Assembly: GCA_023957975.1 (NCBI GenBank)
Contig: JAMLGM010000003.1
Span: 183,501-247,500, forward strand
Direction of reading: 5' to 3'
Source of the DNA: Microthrixaceae bacterium
Lineage (GTDB): Bacteria > Actinomycetota > Acidimicrobiia > Acidimicrobiales > Microtrichaceae
Length of the DNA stretch: 64,000 nucleotides
Position numbers and translations under genes: made by a program. Shown in pieces: positions 1 through 9,109 of the stretch. Positions within the stretch are counted from its first letter, which is position 1; each line of letters begins with the position of its first letter. Below the pieces are notes generated by a model. That model ran no database searches and was not told the DNA's origin. It saw only the letters and a list, made by a program, of their open reading frames with translations.

Positions 1-2125
1 CCTCGACGAGGTCGTGATCGACCGGGCGTCGGCCAGGCAGGGCGACCTGTCGGTCGGCGACACGGTCGAGGTGCTGGTCCCCAAGCGGCTCCGGCTTCGC
101 CTTGTCGGAATTGCAACGTACGGCACCGCCGAATCGGCCGGGCCCATGACCGCAACGCTGCTTTCTCCCGATGCCGCAGCGGAGTACCTCGCCGATCCGG
201 GTACCGCCGCGTCGATCTCCGTCGTCGCGCTCGATGGAATCAGCCAATCTGAACTCGTGGAACGCCTTCGCACCGCGCTTGACGAGAGCGCTGCGGCCGG
301 ATCGCTGGAAGTGGTGACAGGGCAAGAGTTGCAGGATGAGGCGGCGAAGGTGAGCGAGACCTTCTCGACGATCGTCTCTGCGGTCTTGTTGACCTTCGCG
401 TCCATCGCGCTCGTCGTCGCGGCGTTCGGGATCTACAACACCTTCGCCATCCTCGTCGCTCAACGGACCCGCGAGTCGGCGCTGCTTCGTGCCCTGGGAG
501 CGTCCCGACGCCAACTGTCCGGTTGGACGCTCGGAGAGTCGTTCGCGGTCGGGGTGCTCGGCTCCGCTGTCGGTCTGGGATTCGGCCTACTCCTCGCCAG
601 GATGCTGAGTTGGCTCATCGGCCGCGTCGGCTTCTTCTCGCTCGGCGACCATCTCGTCGTTTCGGCATCGTCGGTGATCATCGGTGCCGGTGTCGGTATC
701 GTCTCGACGGTCATCGCCGCCATCGCACCAGCGCGTCGCGGCTCACGTATCGCACCGGTCGAGGCCATGCGGAGCGCGGCGATCGACGGCGGCAGTGTGG
801 GGCGCCGGCGGACGATCCTCGGCGCAGCGTTGATGGCCGCGGGAGTCGGGCTCGCCGTTCAGGCTGCGCTCAGCGCCAATTCGGGTGCATCGACGCGGGC
901 CGGCGTCGGGGCCGCGATCACGCTGCTGTCGGTCGTGGTCATCGGTCCGGCCCTGGCCCCGGCCGTGGTGAGGGTCATCGGTGCGCCCATCGCCCGCACG
1001 CGGGGCACCGCCGGATTGCTCGCCCAACGCAACGCCGTTCGTCACCCGCGCCGCACCGCATCAACCGTCACAGCGCTCGTTATCGGCGTCGCCGTCGTCA
1101 CGCTGTTCGCCGTCGTCGCAGCGTCGCTGAACCGGGCGGTGACCCGGAGTGTCGACGAACAGATGGCCGGTGATGTGATCGTGCAACCGACGAGCTTCAG
1201 CGGGTCGGGACTCGACGATGCGCTTGTGGATGAGGTCGCCTCGAGTGATGGGGTCGACTCCTCGCTGCCCTTGTCGTTCATGCCGGTAACTGTCGGAGGC
1301 GAGACGGCCTTTGTCACGGCAACCGACATGGCTGCCGGTGCGGCGATGTTCGACCTTGGCGTGATCGACGGGTCGGTGGCGGGAGCCACCGGCGACGTCA
1401 TCGCTGTGTCGGCCACGTGGGCGTCGGATCACGACGTCGCTGTCGGAGATGCGCTGCCAACCCGGTTTCTCGACGGAGTCGAGTTGCAGTTGCGCGTCGT
1501 GGCGCTCTACGACAACACGGCGTTCGCCGGGGACTATGTCATGCCAGCTGACACCGCCGGATCGCACTCGCCCGGCGTTTCGACATCGCTGGTGGTCTTG
1601 CGAGCCAGCGAAGGCGTCTCGGCGATCGAACTCGACCGCCGCATCGACATGCTCATCAGCGACGCTCCCGGCGTCGAGTCCCTCGACCGTGAGGACTACG
1701 CCGAGACGATCGGGCGACGAATCGACACGATGTTGGCGTTGGTGTACGGGTTGCTCGCGCTCTCAATTGGCATCGCCCTGCTGGGAATCGCCACCACGAT
1801 CTCGCTGGCGACCATGGAACGGGTTCGAGAGATCGGCCTGATGCGGGCGCTCGGGCAGACCCGCCGCCAGGTCCGAACGACGGTGCGACTCGAGGCGATC
1901 ATGATCGCTACGTTCGGCACCATCATCGGCTTGGCCGTCGGGATGTTCGCTGCGTGGGCTGTGCTCACGTCATCATCAGACGAACTCCTTCGCACCGTGT
2001 CGTTCCCCGTCTCGAGGTTGGTGATGATCCTGTTCCTGGGGGCTCTCGCCGGAATCGCCGCGGCGCGCCGGCCGGCTCGGCGGGTCGCACGCTTGGACGT
2101 CCTCGAGGCGATCGCCGCGCCGTGA
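1..2125 (+). CDS. MacB/FtsX-type ABC transporter permease, 5' truncated by window edge
   Basis: The frame is already open at base 2, and the first GTG (base 14) lies inside the coding sequence, so the true start is upstream of the window. About 707 residues are visible. There are two FtsX-like permease modules. Each has a soluble MacB_PCD-like extracytoplasmic part followed by three or four hydrophobic helices. The junction motifs ESALLRALGASRRQ and EIGLMRALGQTRRQ mark the cytoplasmic coupling loops. Proteins of this type are usually about 850 residues, so roughly 150 N-terminal residues are missing. The family pairs with a LolD/MacB-like ATPase, normally encoded just upstream, and moves lipoproteins, peptides or other hydrophobic cargo, or works in mechanotransmission. 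The cargo cannot be read from the sequence. Confidence 0.9.
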   Translation, partial: LDEVVIDRASARQGDLSVGDTVEVLVPKRLRLRLVGIATYGTAESAGPMTATLLSPDAAAEYLADPGTAASISVVALDGISQSELVERLRTALDESAAAGSLEVVTGQELQDEAAKVSETFSTIVSAVLLTFASIALVVAAFGIYNTFAILVAQRTRESALLRALGASRRQLSGWTLGESFAVGVLGSAVGLGFGLLLARMLSWLIGRVGFFSLGDHLVVSASSVIIGAGVGIVSTVIAAIAPARRGSRIAPVEAMRSAAIDGGSVGRRRTILGAALMAAGVGLAVQAALSANSGASTRAGVGAAITLLSVVVIGPALAPAVVRVIGAPIARTRGTAGLLAQRNAVRHPRRTASTVTALVIGVAVVTLFAVVAASLNRAVTRSVDEQMAGDVIVQPTSFSGSGLDDALVDEVASSDGVDSSLPLSFMPVTVGGETAFVTATDMAAGAAMFDLGVIDGSVAGATGDVIAVSATWASDHDVAVGDALPTRFLDGVELQLRVVALYDNTAFAGDYVMPADTAGSHSPGVSTSLVVLRASEGVSAIELDRRIDMLISDAPGVESLDREDYAETIGRRIDTMLALVYGLLALSIGIALLGIATTISLATMERVREIGLMRALGQTRRQVRTTVRLEAIMIATFGTIIGLAVGMFAAWAVLTSSSDELLRTVSFPVSRLVMILFLGALAGIAAARRPARRVARLDVLEAIAAP

Positions 2126-2131
2126 GCGTGA

Positions 2132-2347
2132 GGAGCTGATTCAGACGAGGACATCCTGGGTGCGGAGCGTCGGCTTGGTTGCGAGGTGATCGGGCCGGAG
2201 CTCGCGTCGACGCCTGAGCGGCATCGGTCGATCGGCGAGGTGCGCGGCCTCGGGGTGTTCTGGGCGATCGAGCTCGTGCGCGATCGCGAGACCCGCGAGG
2301 TGTTCGTGCCCTACAACGCGTCGGGTGCCGACGCGTTCGTGGCGTAG
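2132..2347 (+). pseudogene. relic of a class III (PLP) aminotransferase, C-terminal fragment
   Basis: Immediately after the permease stop, in the same frame, an open stretch of about 71 codons ends at a TAG (2345-2347). It has no plausible start codon. Its translation carries the pattern RRLG-EVIGPEL...RHRSIGEVRGLGVFW, then AIELVRDRETRE and VPYNASG. This matches the C-terminal domain of omega-amino acid:pyruvate and taurine-type aminotransferases as I know them. The large PLP-binding domain, with its catalytic Lys, is absent. So is the last portion of the family (about 60 residues) after NASG. I read it as a decayed remnant left by deletion, not a gene. Confidence 0.7.
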
Positions 2348-2369
2348 GGCGAACTCCGGCGCGACGCGG

Positions 2370-2612
2370 CTATGCCTGTTCGCAGGCGATGCCGTCGTTG
2401 TCGCGATCGAGATGGCTGTTGAACTTGTAGTAGGTCTCCTCCACCTGAAAATCGGTGATTGGATTCGACCCGCTGGTTGAGTCGATGGCGCCGGGCAACC
2501 CAACTCCGTGGGGGAACTGAACGCGAAGCGCGTCGCAGTTTGGGAACTTCTCGCATCCGGTAGTGGTGAGTGCGAGCGCCATGGCGGCGAGGAGACAAAG
2601 GGTTCGCTTCAT
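2370..2612 (-). CDS. small excalibur-domain lipoprotein
   Basis: An 80-residue protein with a signal peptide (MKRTLCLLAAMALALTTTGC) ending in a lipobox with Cys20, so it is probably a lipoprotein anchored to the outer face of the membrane. The C-terminus has the excalibur calcium-binding signature DRDNDGIACE. The domain resembles half an EF-hand loop and occurs on many actinobacterial and firmicute surface proteins. Two further Cys may form a disulfide. The start is preceded by a TACCCT box seven bases upstream on the coding strand, with no Shine-Dalgarno, as expected for a leaderless message. Its specific role is unknown. Confidence 0.85.
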   Translation of the reverse strand: MKRTLCLLAAMALALTTTGCEKFPNCDALRVQFPHGVGLPGAIDSTSGSNPITDFQVEETYYKFNSHLDRDNDGIACEQA

Positions 2613-2619
2613 GTGGCTC

Positions 2620-2625
2620 AGGGTA
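2620..2625 (-). promoter_or_regulatory. -10-like box (TACCCT), probable leaderless promoter
   Basis: TACCCT on the minus strand, with seven bases between it and the ATG at 2612 and no ribosome binding site in between. It belongs to the recurring TANNNT-spacer-start pattern of the window. Confidence 0.45.
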
Positions 2626-2805
2626 AGGGTGTCTGCTGAGAATCCTCTGGGGCTCCTGGCCCATTTCCGACGGTGCCAAGACCGGTGTCGTTGTGCATGC
2701 CGGCAGTCGGCGTACAGCGACGAGTGAGATCAGCGTCGTCGGCGACGGCATCGCCGATAGGGTCGCGATCACAATCGACATTCGTCGTAGGGGGAGGATC
2801 TCGAC

Positions 2806-5397
2806 GTGACCGACTTGGTGGTTTCCGTTCACCGCGCCAACAGCGCTGGCCGACCTCGCGGTACGAAAGCGGCGCGTCGTTTCGTCGAGGCGCTGTTGGC
2901 CGCGACCGCGCTCGTGGCCGTCACGGCCACGACCGTCGTTCCCGCCGGTGCATCGGCGCTCGACGACTCCGCCGAGGTGGAGGTTCAAGAGCCGTTCCTG
3001 TGCACCACCGAGTACAACGATCTCGGCCAGCCGAACGTCGACAATCAGGACCGGAGGGGAACCCCGGTGTACCCGGAGTCCGAGCCCGACACGCCGGATC
3101 GTTCCCAGGAGCCGCTCGGCTGGTCGAAAGACTGCCAGGCCGACACCCGTATCGAGTACCGCTATCGCAACACCGACGGTGAGGTGGTGCCGCTCAATGT
3201 TGGTGACGGTGTGGACGCGACGTTGCCCGCCGACGTCGCGTACCTCGCCGTCAGCGACCTTGTCGGTGCGGACGACATGGACCTCGGCGGGGACACCCGC
3301 ATCCCGTATCTCTACCGCTACGAACGAGGAACACTGCCCGACACCCGCTTCATCTACAGCGTGGCGATGCTCGTGCCATTTTCGGAGGTCGTCTCCGGAG
3401 CCCCTGACGACAGTCATTGGAACGGCCGACTCGTCTACAGCTTCGGCGGAGGGGTCGGCATCGGCCATAGCCAGGGCTCCCTGTCGGGCGGCGACTCGCA
3501 ACTCGATGAGGCGCTGCGCCTCGGCCACGCGGTGGTGTATTCGAGCGGCACCCGCACCTCGGTGCATTACAACCTGTTGCGAGGTGCGGAGGTCGCAAAG
3601 GAACTGAAGGCCCGTTTCATCGATCAACACGGCGAGCCGCTCTACACCGTCGGTATCGGAGGGTCCGGTGGCGGGATTCAGCAGTACGTCTACGCACAGA
3701 ACGTTCCGGATCTGCTCGACGCGCTCATCCCGCAGTACGCCTATCCCGACATGACCACCCAGACGATCAATGTCGGTGACTGCGAGTTGTTGGAGTACTA
3801 CATGGACGTCACCGCGGCCGACGATCCGATGTGGAAGGACTGGGACAACCGCAAGATCCTCCAGGGGCAAAACACCATCGAGGGGTTCAGCTCGGACTGG
3901 TCAGAAGCGACCGGTGACTCGGGCTCGAGCGAGTGCATCGAAGGCTGGCGAGGGGCCACACCGCTGGCGTTGAACCCGAACTTTGGACTGGCTGCCGACA
4001 TGGATGACGCACTGATGCCGTTCGCCGGCGAGCTCTTGAGCCTCGCGGGGGCAGGCGACCCGGCGGTCCCGGAGGACTTCCCGGATATCGGAGCGATGTT
4101 GCGCACCTCCACCGACCGTTCCGAGTGGGTCGACTGGACCCATTGGGACGATGCGGTCGATGCGTACGGAACGGATCCGGCCACGGGGGAGGCGTTGGTG
4201 CCGTGGGACAACGTCGGGGTGCAGTACGGGCTGCGCGCGGTGGCGAACGGGCAGATCACTCCTGATCAGTTCCTCGATCTCAACGCTCGGATCGGGTCAT
4301 GGAAGCCGGCTTCTGAGCAGGTCCCCGAGTCGTGCGGCATGGTCGCTCAGATGACCGGGGAGACCCTGGGTGCGTTCGCCGAGGCGGTAGGGATGTGCGA
4401 GGGCGATGAACTCGACCAGTACTCGTCGCGACAGATGAACCTCGAACTCGTCAACGGGGTGGCGCCCCGGCGCGAGGCGGACGTCGCCGCGATCACCAAC
4501 GCGTTCGAGTCGGGTCTTGAGTTCGACGGAAAGCTCGGCCGTGACATCCCGATTCTCGACGTTCGCCACTATCTCGAGGACGAACTCGATATGCACAACG
4601 TCCATCAGTCTTTCGTCATCCGCGAGCGGATACGGCGGGCGATGGGTGCGGCCGACAACCACGTCGTGTGGTTCGCCGACGCCCGTCCCGGCGAGGACAC
4701 TGAGGCAACCTCGGCGCTGCTCGATCGCGTGTACCGCGTGATGGACGAGTGGGTCTTGGCGCTTCACAACGACGCCGACGCCACGGCGGCGTCGTTGAAA
4801 CCAGTCGAGGCGGTGGACGCGTGCTTCGCCACCGACGGCACCCCGATCGCGTCCGGCGACCACGTGTGGGACGGTGCGGTCGAACTTGTGCTGAGTGGCG
4901 AGGGAGCATGGACCTCCGCCGCGCCGCGCGAAGTCGATGGGGTGAAGGTCGGCGATTGTGCGTCTCAGTTCCCGATTCACTCGACGTCTCGCGTCGTCGC
5001 CGGCGGTCCGATCACCAACGATGTCTACAAGTGCCATCTCAAGCCGGTCGCGACGGCGGTGGCCGACGGCGACTACGGCTCCTGGACCCCTGACGAGTCC
5101 GAGATGCAGCGCCTCGAGGCGATCTTCGCGACGGGCGTGTGCGACTGGTCGAAGCGCTCGGTGGGTTACCCCGCCGACCTGGCCTCGGGCGGGGGAGCCG
5201 CCGACTCGGGCCCCGCCGAGCGTCCCTCGACCGACGACGACTCCGATTCGTTGCCGTGGATCTTCCTCGGCGCCGTCGGTGGGCTCATCGTGGTCGGACT
5301 CGCCCTGCGGCTCGTGGCCAGACGCGGTGACGGGTCGGAGGACCCGGACGTTGACATGATGGTTGATATGACGGCGGCGACCGAGACGAGTGAGTGA
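2806..5397 (+). CDS. secreted DUF6351-type alpha/beta-hydrolase-like protein with C-terminal membrane anchor
   Basis: An 863-residue protein starting at a GTG preceded by a strong GGGGGAGG ribosome binding site. Residues about 20-50 form a signal peptide ending near GASA. The mature part opens with a Cys-rich stretch and the motif PNVDNQDRRGTPV, which I associate with DUF6351. Near residue 285 is GIGGSGGGIQQY, a G-x-S-G-G nucleophile-elbow-like motif in a setting typical of alpha/beta hydrolases. A hydrophobic helix (about 825-845) followed by Arg residues forms a C-terminal anchor. I infer a membrane-tethered exoenzyme, perhaps an esterase or tannase-like hydrolase. The substrate is unknown. 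The next gene overlaps its stop codon, so the two are probably translated together. Confidence 0.75.
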   Translation: MTDLVVSVHRANSAGRPRGTKAARRFVEALLAATALVAVTATTVVPAGASALDDSAEVEVQEPFLCTTEYNDLGQPNVDNQDRRGTPVYPESEPDTPDRSQEPLGWSKDCQADTRIEYRYRNTDGEVVPLNVGDGVDATLPADVAYLAVSDLVGADDMDLGGDTRIPYLYRYERGTLPDTRFIYSVAMLVPFSEVVSGAPDDSHWNGRLVYSFGGGVGIGHSQGSLSGGDSQLDEALRLGHAVVYSSGTRTSVHYNLLRGAEVAKELKARFIDQHGEPLYTVGIGGSGGGIQQYVYAQNVPDLLDALIPQYAYPDMTTQTINVGDCELLEYYMDVTAADDPMWKDWDNRKILQGQNTIEGFSSDWSEATGDSGSSECIEGWRGATPLALNPNFGLAADMDDALMPFAGELLSLAGAGDPAVPEDFPDIGAMLRTSTDRSEWVDWTHWDDAVDAYGTDPATGEALVPWDNVGVQYGLRAVANGQITPDQFLDLNARIGSWKPASEQVPESCGMVAQMTGETLGAFAEAVGMCEGDELDQYSSRQMNLELVNGVAPRREADVAAITNAFESGLEFDGKLGRDIPILDVRHYLEDELDMHNVHQSFVIRERIRRAMGAADNHVVWFADARPGEDTEATSALLDRVYRVMDEWVLALHNDADATAASLKPVEAVDACFATDGTPIASGDHVWDGAVELVLSGEGAWTSAAPREVDGVKVGDCASQFPIHSTSRVVAGGPITNDVYKCHLKPVATAVADGDYGSWTPDESEMQRLEAIFATGVCDWSKRSVGYPADLASGGGAADSGPAERPSTDDDSDSLPWIFLGAVGGLIVVGLALRLVARRGDGSEDPDVDMMVDMTAATETSE

Positions 5398-6371
5398 TGT
5401 TTGAACAATCGGATGTGATCCGCACAGCGACCCGCCTGAACCCTGCTTGGTCCGATCCGGACGCGATCGTGTCGCTCATCCGCAGCGCGGGGCCACTGTC
5501 GCCGCTAGCGAACTACGCGGCCAACGATGCCGAAATGGCCACGCTGTCGACTCAGGAGAATTCCTTCACCCCACCGTGGTTCCGTCAGGACTTCGTTCGT
5601 GGCGGCGAGGTGCTCGTCGACGGGGCCGAGGTCATCTTCAATAATCCGAACTTCCTCGCCGCGGCCCGTGAACTCGCCGGTCCCGACGCGGTGCTGCGAC
5701 CGACCGCGGTCTACGTGAACGTGATGGGTCCGACTCCGTTCGCGTTTCCTGCGCATCTCGACATCGCGGCGTTTCGCGGCATCACCCGCGCTCATTATCC
5801 GATCTGGCTGTTGAAGGTGATGATGTCATCAGGGCTGTTCGAGGAGTGGCGCACCACCATCTTCACGGCGGTGTCGTGGTTCTACGACGGCGAGGGAGGC
5901 GACTTCCATTTCTGGCCGGAAGGGCCGAGCGGAACCGTCGGTGTCGAGTCACCACCGTTCAGCAACGTCGGCGTCATCGCCGACAACGAAACCACCTTTC
6001 ACGGGGTGGCGCCGCTTGGAGCACCCGGCGCGACGATGCCCGAGGGCCTGCATTCGGGATGCCACCTCGTTCGGGGCGACGGCGGTTGGGACATCGTCGA
6101 CGGCGATCGGTTGGTCTCGCGCATCGATGATGCCGACGCACGAATCACGGTCTCGTGGAAGGCGGAGTGCTTCGCGGATGCGGAGGCGGCGCAGCGTGTC
6201 GACGATGGTGAGGACGCGCTCACGTTGGACATGGTCGTCGACCGGTTCCTCGACGACCTCGCAGCGCGCGGCATCGAGGCGGAGCGCCCCGCCGACCCAT
6301 TCGGCGACGAGGCGTTCGTTGCGGTACTCGCCGCCGCCTACCCCGAGGTCGCCCCCGAACTCGTCGCCTGA
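5397..6371 (+). CDS. hypothetical Fe(II)/2-oxoglutarate-oxygenase-like protein
   Basis: A 324-residue soluble protein. The ATG at 5397 shares one base with the upstream stop (TGATG). A GTG one codon earlier is also possible. I do not recognise a named family. It does contain H120-L-D122, followed by His202 in TTFHGVAPLG, the HxD...H metal triad layout of cupin-fold Fe(II)/2-oxoglutarate oxygenases such as phytanoyl-CoA hydroxylase relatives. A candidate 2-oxoglutarate-binding Arg lies downstream but cannot be assigned with confidence. Coupling to the secreted DUF6351 protein suggests a shared substrate. The oxygenase assignment is inference from motif spacing only. Confidence 0.55.
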   Translation: MFEQSDVIRTATRLNPAWSDPDAIVSLIRSAGPLSPLANYAANDAEMATLSTQENSFTPPWFRQDFVRGGEVLVDGAEVIFNNPNFLAAARELAGPDAVLRPTAVYVNVMGPTPFAFPAHLDIAAFRGITRAHYPIWLLKVMMSSGLFEEWRTTIFTAVSWFYDGEGGDFHFWPEGPSGTVGVESPPFSNVGVIADNETTFHGVAPLGAPGATMPEGLHSGCHLVRGDGGWDIVDGDRLVSRIDDADARITVSWKAECFADAEAAQRVDDGEDALTLDMVVDRFLDDLAARGIEAERPADPFGDEAFVAVLAAAYPEVAPELVA

Positions 6372-6412
6372 ACACCGGTCGAACTCCTGCGAAGCGCCAC
6401 GGTGGTCGTGCT

Positions 6413-6418
6413 TACACT
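6413..6418 (+). promoter_or_regulatory. -10-like box (TACACT), probable leaderless promoter
   Basis: TACACT six bases before the ATG of the ABC exporter. No Shine-Dalgarno sequence fits between them. Confidence 0.5.
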
Positions 6419-6424
6419 TCGCCC

Positions 6425-8194
6425 ATGTCCTCCCACCCGTTCATGCGGCTGTGGCACCACGCCCGCCGTCACCGCTCGCGGCTCGTGCTCGCAGCGTTCT
6501 TTTCGACCTTCAACAAGGCGTGCGATGTCGCTCCAGAACTGCTGATCGGGGTCGCCATCGATGTGGTCGTGCGAGGCGACACGTCGATGCTGTCGAGGGT
6601 CGTCGGAGTCACCGATCGTTTCGATCAGCTCCTGGTGTTGGCCGCATTGAACGTCGCGGTGTGGATTCTGGAATCCCTCAGCGACTACATCGCGCACCTG
6701 CTGTGGCGCGGCCTGGCGCAGTCGATCCAACACGATTTCCGCATCGGCGCCTACCGCCACGTCCAGCAACTCGAGGTGGCCTGGTTCGAGGACACGACGA
6801 GCGGCGGACTCCTGGCGGTGCTCAACGACGACGTGAACCAGCTCGAACGGTTCCTCGATCACGGCCCCGACAACATCCTGCAGACCTTCTGGAACGTCGT
6901 GTTCGTCGGCATCGTGTTCTTCACGACCTCGCCGACGCTGTGGTTGTTCGCCTTCCTGCCGATCCCGATCATCGTGGTGGGGTCGATCCGGTTTCAACGC
7001 CGACTCGAGCCGTTGTACGCGGACGTCCGGGAACGGGTCGCGGACCTGTCCTCGCTGCTGTCGGGCAACCTCGGCGGCATCACCACGATCAAGGCGTTCA
7101 CCGCCGAAGAACGAGAGGCCGACCGTCTCGAGGTCGTGTCACAGGCCTACGTCGACTCGAACCGGCGAGCGATCCGGTACTCCTCGGCCTTCGTTCCGCT
7201 GATCCGTATGGTGATCCTCGCAGGGTTCACCTGCACGCTGGTCGTCGGTGGACGAATGGTGATCGACGGCACCCTCGAGGTGGGTTCGTATTCGGTGCTC
7301 GTCTATATGACCCAACGGCTCCTGTGGCCGCTCACCTCGCTCGGTGAGACGTTGGATCTCTACCAGCGTTCGATGGCGTCGATCCGTCGTATCACCGACC
7401 TGTTGGAGGTGCAGCCGAAACTCGTCGGCGGACCCGACGCACTCGACGAGCCGGTTCGCGGTGAGGTGGAGTTGCGCGACGTGCATTTCGGCTACGGGAA
7501 CGGACCCGACATTCTCGACGGCATCTCGATGCGAATTCCGGCGGGGCAGACCCATGCCGTCGTGGGGGCGACAGGGGCGGGAAAGTCGACCCTCGCCCGT
7601 CTCGTGTTGCGGTTTCACGACCCTCGATCGGGCGAGGTGCTGGTCGACGGCCGCGACGTGTCACAGCTCGGCTTCGTGTCGTTGCGCCAGGCCATCGGCT
7701 ACGTCAGTCAGGACGTCTTCCTCTTCCAGGGAACGGTTCGGGAGAACCTGGCCTTCGGTCGTCCCGACGCGTCCGAGGAAGAGATCGTCACGGCTGCACA
7801 GCTCGCCGAGGCACACGAGTTCATCGAGGCGTTGTCGGATGGCTACGACACGATTGTCGGCGAACGGGGCCAGAAGCTCTCGGGTGGCCAGCGCCAACGG
7901 CTGTCCATCGCCCGCGCCATTCTTCGGGACCCAGCGATCCTGATCCTCGACGAGGCGACCTCGGCCGTCGACAACGAAACCGAGGCGGCGATTCAACGGT
8001 CGCTCGCCCGGGTGGCAGAGCACCGCACGGCGCTGGTGATCGCTCATCGCTTGTCGACGGTGCGCGACGCCGATCGAATCTGGGTCCTTGAGGCGGGCGG
8101 GGTGGCCGAGTCGGGAACCCACGACGAACTAGTTGCCGCAGGTGGCCTGTACGCGGCGCTGTGGCGGGTGCAGACCGGCGAGGTGAGCTCCTGA
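6425..8194 (+). CDS. ABC exporter, fused transmembrane and ATPase domains
   Basis: A 589-residue type IV (MsbA/LmrA-like) half-transporter. Six transmembrane helices occupy about residues 20-310. The nucleotide-binding domain carries Walker A GATGAGKST near 380, a Q-loop (YVSQDVFLFQG), the signature LSGGQ near 485, Walker B with ILDEATSAVD near 510 and the H-loop AHRLST. It would act as a homodimer pumping a lipid, drug or peptide out of the cytoplasm. A single gene with no partner half-transporter beside it supports a homodimer. The substrate cannot be inferred. Transcription probably begins at or next to the ATG. Confidence 0.92.
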   Translation: MSSHPFMRLWHHARRHRSRLVLAAFFSTFNKACDVAPELLIGVAIDVVVRGDTSMLSRVVGVTDRFDQLLVLAALNVAVWILESLSDYIAHLLWRGLAQSIQHDFRIGAYRHVQQLEVAWFEDTTSGGLLAVLNDDVNQLERFLDHGPDNILQTFWNVVFVGIVFFTTSPTLWLFAFLPIPIIVVGSIRFQRRLEPLYADVRERVADLSSLLSGNLGGITTIKAFTAEEREADRLEVVSQAYVDSNRRAIRYSSAFVPLIRMVILAGFTCTLVVGGRMVIDGTLEVGSYSVLVYMTQRLLWPLTSLGETLDLYQRSMASIRRITDLLEVQPKLVGGPDALDEPVRGEVELRDVHFGYGNGPDILDGISMRIPAGQTHAVVGATGAGKSTLARLVLRFHDPRSGEVLVDGRDVSQLGFVSLRQAIGYVSQDVFLFQGTVRENLAFGRPDASEEEIVTAAQLAEAHEFIEALSDGYDTIVGERGQKLSGGQRQRLSIARAILRDPAILILDEATSAVDNETEAAIQRSLARVAEHRTALVIAHRLSTVRDADRIWVLEAGGVAESGTHDELVAAGGLYAALWRVQTGEVSS

Positions 8195-8213
8195 GCCTGC
8201 GCAGGTGGTCGCG

Positions 8214-8219
8214 TAGACT
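8214..8219 (+). promoter_or_regulatory. -10-like box (TAGACT) in front of folD
   Basis: TAGACT ends eight bases before the folD ATG, with no ribosome binding site between, consistent with a very short or absent leader. Confidence 0.45.
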
Positions 8220-8227
8220 GGTGCACG

Positions 8228-9109
8228 ATGACGGCACAGATACTTGATGGTGATGCGGCTGCAGCTGCGGTGAAAGACGACCTCCGCGGGCGGATTGCTG
8301 CGCTGGCGGAACGCGGGGTCGTGCCGGGACTTGGCACGATCCTGGTCGGCGACGACGGCCCGTCGCACAAGTACGTGGCGATGAAACACGCCGATGCGGC
8401 AGAACTCGCAATGGCGACGACCGACATTCGGCTGCCTCAGGACGCGACCCAGGCCGAGGTCGAAGCGGCGGTGGCGCAACTGAACGCCGACCCGGCGATC
8501 GACGCGTACATCATGCAGTATCCGTTCCCGAAGCATCTCGACTTCGCTGCAGCGATGGAAAAGGTGTTGCCGCGCAAGGACGCGGACGGGATTCATCCGT
8601 TCAACCTGGGTCTGCTGGTGATGGGCGAGGAGGCCCCCCTGGCGTGCACCCCCGCGGGGATCGTGAGGCTGCTTGAACATCACGACATCGAGATTGCGGG
8701 CCGCCATGTGGTCATCATCGGGCGGGGCCTCACCATCGGCCGCCCCCTCGCCAACCTGCTCAGTTTGAAGTCGGTTTGGGGCAACGCTGCGGTCACGGTG
8801 GTGCATACCGGAGTCCAAGACATCGGGCAGTTCACCCGCAGTGCCGACATCGTCGTCGCTGCGGCGGGCAGTCCGGCGATGCTGACCAAGGAGATGATCC
8901 GCCCGGGCGCGGTCGTCGTGGCGGCCGGGGTGAGCTTCGTCGACGGCAAGGTGGTCTCGGATGCCGCCGACGACGTCGCCGAGGTGGCGTCGTGGCTTTC
9001 GCCCCGCGTGGGTGGGGTCGGCCCGATGACGAGGGCCATGCTCCTGGCCAACACCGTGGCAGCGGCCGAACGTTCGACCGACGCCGCAGCGCTCGGAATC
9101 CCGCTGTGA
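8228..9109 (+). CDS. folD: bifunctional methylenetetrahydrofolate dehydrogenase/cyclohydrolase FolD
   Basis: A 293-residue cytoplasmic enzyme interconverting 5,10-methylene-, 5,10-methenyl- and 10-formyl-tetrahydrofolate with NADP(H). The catalytic region includes the KYVAMKHADA segment with the conserved Lys, and the QYPFPKHLD motif equivalent to the usual Q-PLP-H. The C-terminal Rossmann domain has GRGLTIGRPLANLL, a good match to the family signature GRS-IVGKP. The family is normally 280-300 residues. The stop overlaps the start of metF by four bases (GTGA), so the two genes form a one-carbon operon supplying methyl groups. Confidence 0.95.
   Translation: MTAQILDGDAAAAAVKDDLRGRIAALAERGVVPGLGTILVGDDGPSHKYVAMKHADAAELAMATTDIRLPQDATQAEVEAAVAQLNADPAIDAYIMQYPFPKHLDFAAAMEKVLPRKDADGIHPFNLGLLVMGEEAPLACTPAGIVRLLEHHDIEIAGRHVVIIGRGLTIGRPLANLLSLKSVWGNAAVTVVHTGVQDIGQFTRSADIVVAAAGSPAMLTKEMIRPGAVVVAAGVSFVDGKVVSDAADDVAEVASWLSPRVGGVGPMTRAMLLANTVAAAERSTDAAALGIPL

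Noticed and set aside
2311..3870. A 519-codon open frame on the minus strand across the DUF6351 gene.
   Set aside because: It covers the excalibur gene and the DUF6351 gene on the opposite strand, has no domain, and is Arg/His-rich as expected for an antisense frame in GC-rich DNA.
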